Position numbers and translations under genes: made by a program. From assembly GCA_002471575.1 (NCBI GenBank), contig DKQG01000022.1:1-54401 (forward strand): a DNA stretch of 54,401 bases, in the 5' to 3' direction. Within the stretch, counting starts at the first letter, position 1. Every line of letters starts with the position of its first letter. Positions 9,243 to 16,680 of the stretch are shown piece after piece. This DNA comes from Alphaproteobacteria bacterium UBA7314 (GTDB taxonomy: Bacteria; Pseudomonadota; Alphaproteobacteria; MPNO01; UBA830). Under the pieces are notes generated by a model. The model was not told the origin of the DNA. It did no database searches and was given only the letters and a program-made list of their open reading frames with translations.

Positions 9243-11527
9243 CCCGGACCTATATAGGAAAGCCGGTGACCCGGCTGGAAGACCGCCGCCTGTTGACCGG
9301 CGCAGGCAACTACATCGACGATGTGAAGCTGCCGGGCATTTCGACCATGGCGATCCTGCGAAGCCCCTATGCTCACGCCCGCATCCAGAGCATCGACCTC
9401 GAATCAGCGCGCGCGATGGAAGGCGTGATCGACGCCTTTTGCGCCGCCGATCTAGACGCTCAATTGCCGGTCATCCCATTGCGGCTGGCACCTTTCGACG
9501 GGTTCGAACGGTTTCTGCAAAGACCGATCGCCGTCGACAAGGTACGCTATGTCGGCGAACCCGTCGCGGTGGTGATCGCGGAAGACAGGTACGTTGCCGA
9601 AGACGCATTGGAGCTGATCGAGGTGGAGTTCGACCAGTTGCCAACAATTTCCACGATCGAGCAGGCCGCTGCCGGCAATACGCTCATACATGAAGCGGCG
9701 GGCGAAAACATGGGCACCCGGTACACCGTCGCCCGCGGCAACGCCAGGGCGGCGTTCGACGACGCGGCCTATACGCGGCGCGAACGCTTCGTCACCAACC
9801 GGCACGGCGCGGTGCCAATGGAAACAAGGGGCCTGATCGCGGAATTCGATCCCGAAGCCCCCCTGTTGCGTCTCCACGGAGCGACCAAAGTCAATTTCTT
9901 CAATCGCCGCCATCTGGCCGCGGCGTTCGATCTGCCGGAAACATCCGTCGAACTGATTGAGACGGATGTCGGCGGCGGCTTCGGCGCGAGGGGCGAGCTG
10001 TACCCCGAGGATTATCTGGTCCCGATCGCCAGCCGACGTACCGGCGGACCCGTCAAATGGATCGAGGACCGGCGCGAAAACCTAACCGCCACCAACCATT
10101 CGCGCGACATCGTATGCGAGCTGGAAATTGCTGCCACCGCAGAGGGCGAAATCCTCGGCATGCGCGCGACCGTTCAGGGCGACATGGGAGCCTATATCCG
10201 AACAAACGGCGGAGTGGTGCCTTCAAAAGCAGCGCAGTTTCTGCCGGGTCCCTATCGCGTACCCTCTTTCTCCTGCGACGTGCAGTTCCTGGTCACCAAC
10301 AAGACCCCTGTCGGCACGTTTCGCGGACCTGGCCGGTTCGAAGCCAATTTCTGCCGCGAACGGATGCTGGACATGATGGCCGACGATCTCGGTATCGACC
10401 CGGCGGAATTGCGACAACGAAACCTGCTGACGCCGAGAGATTTGCCTTATCGCATTGGCGAACTGGTGCCCGGCGATCCGGATGCGACCCTCGACAGGGG
10501 CAATTATCCGGCGGCGCTGGAACATCTGCTGAATGAATGCGGCTATGCGGATTGGGATCCCGGAGCGGAAACCGGCGATGGCCGGGTTCGTGGAATGGGC
10601 ATCGCCTGCTTCATCGAAAGCAGCGCGGCCGGCCCGCCTGAATCCGCACGGATCACGGTATTCTCCAACGGCGGTGTAGAAATCCGTACCGGCGCATCCT
10701 CAGTCGGTCAGGGGACGGAGACCGGACTCGCCCAGATATGCGCTGAATTCCTCGATATCGACATGAACCGGATCGACGTTCTCCACGGCAGTACCACGCT
10801 AGTCGGGATTGGCGGCGGCACCTTTCACAGCCGAAATACCGTAATGGCGGGTAATGCGACGCGCACCGCGGCGGAGGCACTGAAAGACCGGGCGACTGAA
10901 TTGGCAGCGCTGCGCTGGAACTGCGACGCCAGAGACCTTGCCTACGACGATGGCGCGGTTCACCAGGATTCCGATCGCCTGACCCTACAGGAACTTGCCG
11001 CCTTTGCAGAAACGAGGGGCGAGATGCTTTCCGCCGATGCCCTGTTCGATAACGAAAAGAAGATGTCCTATTCGTACGGCGCGCACGCTGCACAGATCGC
11101 CATCGATATCGCCACCGGGGTCGTCGAGGTAGAACGCTACTGGCTGACCGAGGAGATCGGCCGCGCCCTGAACCCGGCGATGGTTCAGGGACAGGCGATC
11201 GGCGGTGTAATTCAGGGGCTGGGAGGCACGTTTTTGGATCATTTCGTATACGACGAAGACGGCCAGTTGCTGACGGGTAGTCTCGCCGACTACCTGCTAC
11301 CAACGACGTCCGAGCTGCCGGATATTACGGCCATCGCGCTTGAAAATTCGCCGTCCGAATTCAACCCGATGGGTTTCAAGGGTGCCGGCGAAGGCGGGAT
11401 TGTCGCTGTTGCAGGCGCCGTCGGAAACGCGGTTGCCCAAGCGTTGAAGCCGTACAGTGTATCAATCAACGAGCTGCCGCTGACGCCGGACCGTCTGCGT
11501 AAATTGCTGCGCGGCGCCGGCGCCTGA
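9239..11527 (+). CDS. Molybdenum hydroxylase large (molybdopterin) subunit, CoxL/XdhA family
   Basis: The 762-residue catalytic subunit that binds the molybdopterin cofactor and hydroxylates its substrate with water-derived oxygen. Motifs include RYVGEPVAVVIAE in the N-terminal domain, VGGGFGARGE in the Mo-binding domain, and the C-terminal GAGEGGIV containing the base-catalyst Glu region. The active-site loop reads GTFRGPGRFE and not AYRCSFR, so this is not a form I CO dehydrogenase; an aldehyde, purine or N-heteroaromatic substrate is more likely. No xdhC-type maturation gene is in the window. The ATG overlaps the small-subunit stop by 4 nt. Confidence 0.93.
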   Translation: MTRTYIGKPVTRLEDRRLLTGAGNYIDDVKLPGISTMAILRSPYAHARIQSIDLESARAMEGVIDAFCAADLDAQLPVIPLRLAPFDGFERFLQRPIAVDKVRYVGEPVAVVIAEDRYVAEDALELIEVEFDQLPTISTIEQAAAGNTLIHEAAGENMGTRYTVARGNARAAFDDAAYTRRERFVTNRHGAVPMETRGLIAEFDPEAPLLRLHGATKVNFFNRRHLAAAFDLPETSVELIETDVGGGFGARGELYPEDYLVPIASRRTGGPVKWIEDRRENLTATNHSRDIVCELEIAATAEGEILGMRATVQGDMGAYIRTNGGVVPSKAAQFLPGPYRVPSFSCDVQFLVTNKTPVGTFRGPGRFEANFCRERMLDMMADDLGIDPAELRQRNLLTPRDLPYRIGELVPGDPDATLDRGNYPAALEHLLNECGYADWDPGAETGDGRVRGMGIACFIESSAAGPPESARITVFSNGGVEIRTGASSVGQGTETGLAQICAEFLDIDMNRIDVLHGSTTLVGIGGGTFHSRNTVMAGNATRTAAEALKDRATELAALRWNCDARDLAYDDGAVHQDSDRLTLQELAAFAETRGEMLSADALFDNEKKMSYSYGAHAAQIAIDIATGVVEVERYWLTEEIGRALNPAMVQGQAIGGVIQGLGGTFLDHFVYDEDGQLLTGSLADYLLPTTSELPDITAIALENSPSEFNPMGFKGAGEGGIVAVAGAVGNAVAQALKPYSVSINELPLTPDRLRKLLRGAGA

Positions 11528-11545
11528 ACAAGGGGATACCTAATC

Positions 11546-12553
11546 ATGACCGTGATTGACGTACACGCGCATCTGGTGCCGCCGGATGTAATCGAGACCC
11601 TTGCCGACCGAGGGCGGGATTTCGGCATAGATCTGGTTGAAACCGAACCGGGCTGCCATTGCTGCAAATTTGAGAGCGGCATGCAGATCCGCCCCTTCTT
11701 CGACACCCTCACCAACGCCGATCACCGGCTGGGCGAGATGGACCGGCAAGGCGTCGATCGAGAGATATTGAGCATCTGGACAGATATCTTCGGTTACGAC
11801 CTACCCGCAGATAAAGGCAACCTCTGGCATGTAGCCTTGAATGACAGCATGACAAGGCTGTGCGACACCCATGCCGAGAGGTTTTCGTGGCTGGCGTCCG
11901 GAGCGCTACAGGACGCATCTTCCGCCGCGCGCGAACTGGAACGCGGCATGAAGGCAGGCGCCGTGGGCGCGATCGTTGCCGCCCACGTGGATGGAAAAAA
12001 TCTCGGTGAATGCGATCTGGATGAATACTGGTCCGCCTGCATGGAATTGAACGCCCCGGTGTTCATTCATCCGGCTCAACCCACCGCGCCGCCGCGTGCA
12101 GGGCGATTCGCCCTGAACCAGATTGTGGCCTACACCAACGACACCACCCTGACGGTTGGATCTTTAATATCTGCCGGCGTCATGGACCGGTTCCCAAATC
12201 TAGAATTCATCCTGTCGCACGGCGGAGGATCGGTACCGTTCCTGATTGGCCGGTTCGACCGCATGCACAGGGCTGCAGATGGTAAGGTCACCGGCAACAT
12301 AGCAGCGCAGACGCCGTCCGATTACCTCAAACGATTCTATTACGACACAATCCTGCATCACGGGCCGGCACTAAAGTACCTTCGCGACCTCGTCGGTCTG
12401 GACCGGATGCTATTGGGAACGGACCTTCCTTTCCCGCCGGGCGACCTTGATCCACTGACTACACTTCGGGATGCAGGTTTCGACGCCGCAGAAATTGAGA
12501 CAATCGTCGAGACGAACCCGGAAGCTTTGTTCGATTTCCAGCGTGGAAATTAA
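11546..12553 (+). CDS. Amidohydrolase family protein, ACMSD-like
   Basis: A 335-residue TIM-barrel metal-dependent amidohydrolase (amidohydrolase 2 family). The metal-binding HAH is at residues 7-9 (VIDVHAHLVPP), a further His follows in FIHPAQPT, another in ILSHGGGS, and the Asp in LLGTDLPFP. This set matches aminocarboxymuconate semialdehyde decarboxylase and relatives, which decarboxylate or hydrolyse ring-cleavage products. It starts 18 nt after the molybdenum hydroxylase and 50 nt before the CxxU selenoprotein, so it belongs to the same operon. Confidence 0.88.
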   Translation: MTVIDVHAHLVPPDVIETLADRGRDFGIDLVETEPGCHCCKFESGMQIRPFFDTLTNADHRLGEMDRQGVDREILSIWTDIFGYDLPADKGNLWHVALNDSMTRLCDTHAERFSWLASGALQDASSAARELERGMKAGAVGAIVAAHVDGKNLGECDLDEYWSACMELNAPVFIHPAQPTAPPRAGRFALNQIVAYTNDTTLTVGSLISAGVMDRFPNLEFILSHGGGSVPFLIGRFDRMHRAADGKVTGNIAAQTPSDYLKRFYYDTILHHGPALKYLRDLVGLDRMLLGTDLPFPPGDLDPLTTLRDAGFDAAEIETIVETNPEALFDFQRGN

Positions 12554-12603
12554 CCACATTATGACGCCAAAATGAGCTCGATGACTGGAATTGGAGATAC
12601 GCC

Positions 12604-13743
12604 ATGCCTGACATCCATTACGACGACTCCCAATACAAAGTCCGTGACGATATCGTCGCGGCTCACCAGCGTGCCTGGGACAGGATATCCAGCGCAGGCT
12701 GCTGGCTGACGGGAGAGGAACGGACCAAAGTGATGGCGGAAACGCGCCATGCCCGCACGTGTCCGACATGCGCCAAGGTGAAAGAGGCGTTATCGCCATT
12801 CACGGTGACCGACGCGCACGATGCCGGGACTGATCTGCCGCAAAACTGGGTCAACATGATCCACCTCATCGTCGCCGATCCGGGCCGCCTTACCCATAGC
12901 TGGTACAAAAAGACGCTGGACAGCGGTATACCAGACACACACTTCGTCGAGATCGTCAGTATCGTAGCGCACACCACCGCAATCGATACTTTTGCGAGGG
13001 GTATCGGCGTGCCAGTCCGCGATCTTCCGGCGCCGCAAACGGGCGAACCGTCGAACTATCGCCCTGCCGAGGCACGTCAGCATCAAGCATGGGCGCCCAA
13101 TATTGCATGGGACGAATTCGGCCCTAACGAGGCAGATTATTTCGTCGGGCCAGAAGCGAATATCCGCCGCGCCCTGACGCTGGTGCCGGATGAAGCCCGC
13201 GGGTTCTTCGACGTCGTCGCGGCCCAGTATTTAGCGGGCCCCCAGATGCGCGATTTTTCGCGAGAATTCCGCGCCATCACACACCTTCAGATCGAGCTGC
13301 TGGCGGCACGGGTGTCGGCGCTGAACCAGTGTACCTATTGAACTACCAGCCATGCGGCACTGCTCCGTGCGGGCAGCGAAGTGACTGGAGAAAGCTTGGA
13401 CTACAGCGCGATCATTGGCGGTGCAGCAGCGGGTGATACGGGCGTCGAACACGGCGTAATCCTGATCGAACTTGCCGAAGCGATACTTGATACAGACGAT
13501 GCGCGGCTTGAGACGGCGCGCTTAGCTGTGGCAGAAAGGATGGGCGCTTCAGCGCTGGTCGATTCGGTAGCCGTAGCAGCACTGTTCAATGGCATCGACA
13601 GGATCGCGGACGCGACCGGCGCGCCGCTCGAACAGACAAAAGCGGATGCGACGGTGGAACTACGTTCTGAAATCGGCATCAACGTCTTCGGTGACCAAAA
13701 AGAAGCGCTGGAGGCGGCAGAGGGAAAATCCGCAGCTGAATAA
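12604..13743 (+). CDS. AhpD-like (CMD family) selenoprotein with C-x-x-U active site
   Basis: I read this as one 379-residue protein containing selenocysteine at codon 246, the TGA at 13339-13341. The frame continues without another stop for 133 codons, and the sequence across the TGA is C243-T-Y-U246-T-T-S-H250 with Glu231. This reproduces the AhpD proton-relay pattern Glu-x11-Cys-x2-Cys-x3-His, with Sec replacing the second, reactive Cys. Residues 1-240 contain a CPTC pair (53-56) and helices resembling a first AhpD-fold lobe; 250-379 complete the second lobe. The expected role is a thiol/selenol peroxidase or disulfide reductase partner. The decoding genes selA, selB and tRNA-Sec are in the same window. 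A conventional gene call would split it at 13341. Confidence 0.9.
13360..13376 (+). promoter_or_regulatory. Candidate bacterial SECIS hairpin of the AhpD-like selenoprotein
   Basis: CTGCTC (13360-13365) pairs with GGGCAG (13371-13376) as six consecutive pairs (one G-U), closing the 5-nt loop CGTGC. The loop begins 24 nt after the UGA, within the distance at which bacterial SECIS loops act with SelB, and contains the GU expected in the loop. Folding energy and SelB binding were not computed. Confidence 0.6.
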
Positions 13744-13767
13744 TCCGTCCCGATAAAAACGAATTTA

Positions 13768-13795
13768 GGGGCGGCGCACAGCCGCCTCGTTGATT
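13768..13795 (+). terminator. Possible terminator or attenuator between the two selenoprotein genes
   Basis: GGGGCGGC (13768-13775) and GCCGCCTC (13781-13788) form an 8-bp stem (one G-T) with loop GCACA, followed by a poor T tract (GTTGATTT). It lies 25 nt after the stop of the AhpD-like gene. It may partially terminate or protect the upstream mRNA, letting the two genes be expressed at different levels. Confidence 0.45.
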
Positions 13796-13820
13796 TCTGG
13801 AATGCGTCCCTGCATAGTTC

Positions 13821-13846
13821 CGCCATCGTGGCGTCAACCTGCCACG
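13821..13846 (+). promoter_or_regulatory. Mutually exclusive hairpins in the leader of the peroxiredoxin-like selenoprotein
   Basis: CGCCA-TCG-TGGCG (13821-13833) and CGTGGC-8 nt-GCCACG (13827-13846) share bases, so only one can form. They lie 12 nt before the ribosome site AAAAGGAGGA of the next gene. A regulatory role is inferred only from the position and the perfect stems. Confidence 0.3.
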
Positions 13847-13870
13847 GTTATCTGACGAAAAGGAGGACTT

Positions 13871-14338
13871 ATGTCCGAAAAACTAGGGATAGGTGATACC
13901 TTCCCCGACGTTACGGTTAATCTCGTCGGTGGCGGGACGCTGGACCTGCCGGGAGGCCTTGATACCAAGTACAAGGTTATCCTGTTCTACCGGGGTCACT
14001 GGTGACCCTTCTGTCGCCGGCAGTTGGTCGGCTTCGCAGAAAAAAAGGCAGAGCTTGACAAGCTCGGGGTGTCTGTCGTTGCAGCGAGCATCGACACCGG
14101 AGACGAATCGAAGGAAGTTGCCGACGAGGTCAACTTTCCGGTTGGCGAAGGTGTAAGCCGCGAAATCGCGGATGCGCTGGGATCGTGGTGGGAAGACCGC
14201 CGCAGCATCATCCAGCCATCCGAATTCATCCTCGGACCTGACAACAAGGTTGTCGCGTCCAGCTATGCAGACGGTCCGCTGGGCCGTCTCGAAGCCGGGG
14301 ATGTGGTCAAACTGATTAACTTCTTTGAGTCCCGCTGA
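13871..14338 (+). CDS. Peroxiredoxin-like (AhpC/TSA fold) selenoprotein with U-x-x-C active site
   Basis: I read this as one 155-residue protein with selenocysteine at codon 45, the TGA at 14003-14005. Around it the protein reads YRGHW-U-PFC-RRQL; relatives carry RGxWCPFC, so Sec replaces the first Cys and Cys48 is the likely resolving residue. The N-terminus (KLGIGDTFPDV, then VILFY before the active site) and the downstream strand VVAASID fit a thioredoxin-fold peroxiredoxin of complete length. The ATG has a near-perfect ribosome site, AAAGGAGGA. Without read-through the only open frame would begin at 14024 and lack the active site. It follows the AhpD-like selenoprotein by 127 nt and is followed by a strong terminator. 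The expected role is peroxide or disulfide reduction in the cytosol. Confidence 0.92.
14009..14041 (+). promoter_or_regulatory. Candidate bacterial SECIS hairpin of the peroxiredoxin-like selenoprotein
   Basis: A lower stem TTCTG (14009-14013) with CAGAA (14037-14041), an internal loop, and an upper stem GCCG (14016-14019) with CGGC (14029-14032) enclose the loop GCAGTTGGT. The apical loop starts with G, 14 nt after the UGA codon, and contains GGT, as is common in bacterial SECIS loops. The element lies wholly inside the coding region, as expected in bacteria. Confidence 0.65.
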
Positions 14339-14365
14339 ACCGGGATACGCAGATACTTGCCTTCA

Positions 14366-14398
14366 GGGGCGGGCGGGAATTTCCAGCCCGCCCCTTTT
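14366..14398 (+). terminator. Strong rho-independent terminator closing the selenoprotein operon
   Basis: GGGGCGGGC (14366-14374) pairs perfectly with GCCCGCCCC (14386-14394), 9 GC-rich pairs around an 11-nt loop, followed at once by TTTT. It begins 27 nt after the stop of the peroxiredoxin-like gene. Confidence 0.85.
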
Positions 14399-14600
14399 AA
14401 ATACAGCGTGATTTGCGCAACCGCACGATGCCGAACAGGACGTATAAAACCACCGTACAGCCAACCCCGACCGCGAGATACGAGACACCGAAAATGCAAC
14501 CAGGTCCTAGCGATACCGGCCCAAGATTAGCATCGCGAACAACAGATCCATCAGGGCGAACAGAAATATCCCGGGAATGATCATGCCGGGAACGCCCACA
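14399..14600 (-). pseudogene. Frameshifted remnant of a small membrane protein (possibly TctB-like)
   Basis: The 320-nt gap between the terminator and the VOC fragment has no intact gene. On the minus strand, one frame reads PGIFLFALMDLLFAMLILG, a transmembrane helix, then stops; a second frame continues with YLAVGVGCTVVLYVLFGIV and ends near 14400. Two hydrophobic helices split by a frameshift resemble the C-terminal part of tripartite tricarboxylate transporter small subunits, but that name is only a guess. I see nothing in 14601-14718. Confidence 0.3.
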
Positions 14601-14718
14601 TTTTTAAAAATCCAGTGTGGCAAAGGGCAGCTTGCGAATGAATTGAATCACGCACCGGTTTGTGTTCGGCGAGGCGGTGCTACAAAATACGAGAGTAAAT
14701 TCCCGCAAGAGGTCAGTT

Positions 14719-14895
14719 GTGTCCACGGATCTAACTTCAGACAACAAAATACGGGCGCGGTATAGTCACATGGGGCTCGTCGTCAAAGATATCGACATGA
14801 TAGTAGATTTCTATACTCGCGTTATCGGTTTCGAGCGCACCGACACGCGAAATCGTGCCGAGCTGATCGTGCTTAAAGGCGAAACCTCAACATGA
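14719..14895 (+). pseudogene. Truncated VOC (glyoxalase/bleomycin resistance) family protein
   Basis: Starting at GTG 14719, after an AGAGG ribosome site, this frame encodes only 58 residues. SHMGLVVKDIDMIVDFYTR followed by VIGFERTDT is the first beta-alpha-beta unit of a vicinal oxygen chelate protein, which normally has about 130 or more residues. The frame then ends at TGA, overlapping the class II aldolase ATG by 4 nt (14892-14895). The rest of the VOC domain is missing, so this is a 3' truncated gene whose remaining stub may still couple translation into the aldolase gene. Confidence 0.65.
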
Positions 14896-15605
14896 CCGCC
14901 AGCCCTGAAACACTTCGCGACATCGTGGTCGCAAACCACATACTCGCCCATGAGGAAGTGGTCGATGCCTACGGCCATATAAGCTTTCGTCACCCCGACG
15001 ATCCGGAAAAATACCTGCTGTCGCGCGCCCGTGCACCGGAACTGATCGAAGCAGACGATATCGTCACCTATCGTCTCGACGGCGACGCGATCGATGCCGG
15101 TGACCGGCGACCGTACAGCGAACGTATGATCCACGGAGCCATCTACGAACAGCGCCCCGACGTGAACGTCGTGATCCACAATCATTCCTACGAGGTCATC
15201 CCGTTTGCATCGACAGGTACCCCTCTGCGCCCCGTCACCCATACCTGCGCGCCAATTGGCAGGGATATTCCCGTCTGGGATATACGCGACAAATTCGGAG
15301 AGACCAATCATCTGGTCGTCACCATGGAGCAGGGGCGCAATCTGGCTGCCGCGCTGGGCGGCGGCACTATCGCGCTGATGAAACGTCACGGCTGCGTCGT
15401 GACCGGCACGACGGTAGCAGAAACCGTCATGAAGGCTATCTATCTGCAGGTAAATGCCAAGTTGCAGCTTCAGACGATGATGATCGGCGAGCCGGATTAC
15501 CTGACCGATACCGAGATCGAAGAATGCACGGCCATGCAACAGGCGCCAATCAGCCTCGACCGGGCCTGGGAAGTCTGGTGCCGCCGTGCCGCCAAAAATT
15601 CGTAA
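14892..15605 (+). CDS. Class II aldolase/adducin family protein
   Basis: A 237-residue zinc-dependent class II aldolase-fold protein (L-fuculose-phosphate aldolase/adducin family). The metal-binding HNHS lies in VIHNHSYEV and the third His in KRHGCVVTG; the N-terminal YGHISFRHP and the LLSRARAPE segment fit the family. Relatives act as aldolases, epimerases or decarboxylases of hydroxy acids, including steps in phthalate-type catabolism. Its ATG overlaps the VOC fragment stop, and a dihydroxyphthalate-decarboxylase-like gene follows 16 nt after its stop. Confidence 0.88.
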   Translation: MTASPETLRDIVVANHILAHEEVVDAYGHISFRHPDDPEKYLLSRARAPELIEADDIVTYRLDGDAIDAGDRRPYSERMIHGAIYEQRPDVNVVIHNHSYEVIPFASTGTPLRPVTHTCAPIGRDIPVWDIRDKFGETNHLVVTMEQGRNLAAALGGGTIALMKRHGCVVTGTTVAETVMKAIYLQVNAKLQLQTMMIGEPDYLTDTEIEECTAMQQAPISLDRAWEVWCRRAAKNS

Positions 15606-15621
15606 ACAGGAGAACGCGAGT

Positions 15622-16665
15622 ATGTCTTCAATGGGACCCGAAACAGTCAAGGAACGGACCGGCGGCGGTGGCCGCGGGCTGCCACTGAGCCTTGCGCTGA
15701 CGCCGAACCTACGCACGCGGCCGATACTGGATGGGATGTTCCACGCCGACGGAATCCAGATGACGCCGCTGGAACTACACCCCTCGGAACTGTTCTGGCG
15801 TCAGCTGAAGTTCGCCGAGTTCGACGTGTCGGAAATGTCTATGTCGTCCATGCTGATGCTTATCGCCAGCGGCGACGACCGCTTCATCGGCCTGCCTATA
15901 TTCTCGACGCACTATTTCTTCCAGAATTGGATTCTGATCCGCAAGGACGCCGGCATCGAGAAACCCGAAGATCTTGCCGGCAAGCGCGTCGGCGTGCCGG
16001 AATACCAACAAACCGCGGCGCTCTGGTCTCGCGGAATTTTGGAACACGAATTCGGTGTGGCTCCCAAGGATATGGAATTCTGGATGGAACGTACGCCGGA
16101 TATCAGCCATGGCGGATCCACCGGGTTCGAACCGCCAGAAGGCGTCACCGTCCATCGCATCCCCGCCGAAACCAACATGGGCGAAATGCTGCTAGCCAAG
16201 GAACTGGACGCGACGCTGCTTTATCTGCCCGGCGGCAATCTCGTAGACCGAAGTACGGCAGACCTGCATAACCACCCCGACTTTGCACCGCTGTTTCCGG
16301 ACCCCTATGCGGAAGGCAAAAGGTATTACGCGAAGAACAATCTCTATCCCATCAACCACGGCATGGTGATCAAGCGCGAAGTCGCGGAGAAACACCCCTG
16401 GGCGATCCTGAACATCTTCAAGGTATTTGAGGACGCCACCAACTACGTCGAGCAACAACGCATGGCAATGGTCGTCAACCATCTGGAGACCGGCTTGCTA
16501 CCGCCGGAGACCGAAGCGGCCCTGCGGACTCCGCTGGTACAGCAGGGCGTCATTGCCAACCGCGAGGAGCTGGAGGCGATCACTCTGTATTCATACGAAC
16601 AGGGACTGACACCGCGAAAACTGGAGCTAAGCGAGGTGTTTTCTCCGAATACGCTCGACAAGTAG
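15622..16665 (+). CDS. 4,5-dihydroxyphthalate decarboxylase-like protein (NMT1/SBP fold)
   Basis: A 347-residue protein with a periplasmic-binding-protein-type fold but no signal peptide, as in 4,5-dihydroxyphthalate decarboxylase (Pht5). Typical segments are LSLALTPNLRTRPI, the FAEFDVSEMS helix, LIRKDAGIEKPEDLAGKRVG and INHGMVIKREVAEKHPW. The ATG at 15622 was chosen over the one at 15586 because AGGAGA (15608-15613) precedes it at good spacing and the upstream version would overlap the aldolase gene. The pairing with a class II aldolase is common in aromatic-acid clusters. The exact substrate is unknown. Confidence 0.8.
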   Translation: MSSMGPETVKERTGGGGRGLPLSLALTPNLRTRPILDGMFHADGIQMTPLELHPSELFWRQLKFAEFDVSEMSMSSMLMLIASGDDRFIGLPIFSTHYFFQNWILIRKDAGIEKPEDLAGKRVGVPEYQQTAALWSRGILEHEFGVAPKDMEFWMERTPDISHGGSTGFEPPEGVTVHRIPAETNMGEMLLAKELDATLLYLPGGNLVDRSTADLHNHPDFAPLFPDPYAEGKRYYAKNNLYPINHGMVIKREVAEKHPWAILNIFKVFEDATNYVEQQRMAMVVNHLETGLLPPETEAALRTPLVQQGVIANREELEAITLYSYEQGLTPRKLELSEVFSPNTLDK

Positions 16666-16680
16666 TACCACGCGCACTCT

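Noticed and set aside
7888..11527. Selenium-dependent molybdenum hydroxylase (labile Se cofactor)
   Set aside because: Tempting because selD is nearby, but the yqeB/yqeC marker genes of that trait are not in the window and SelD is already explained by Sec and selenoneine.
9239..11527. Aerobic CO dehydrogenase large subunit
   Set aside because: The form I active-site motif AYRCSFR is absent; the loop reads GTFRGPGRFE.
13381..13743. The C-terminal part of the AhpD-like gene as an independent 120-residue protein
   Set aside because: It lacks an adequate ribosome site, starts mid-domain, and the frame is continuous with the upstream half through the TGA with the expected active-site motif.
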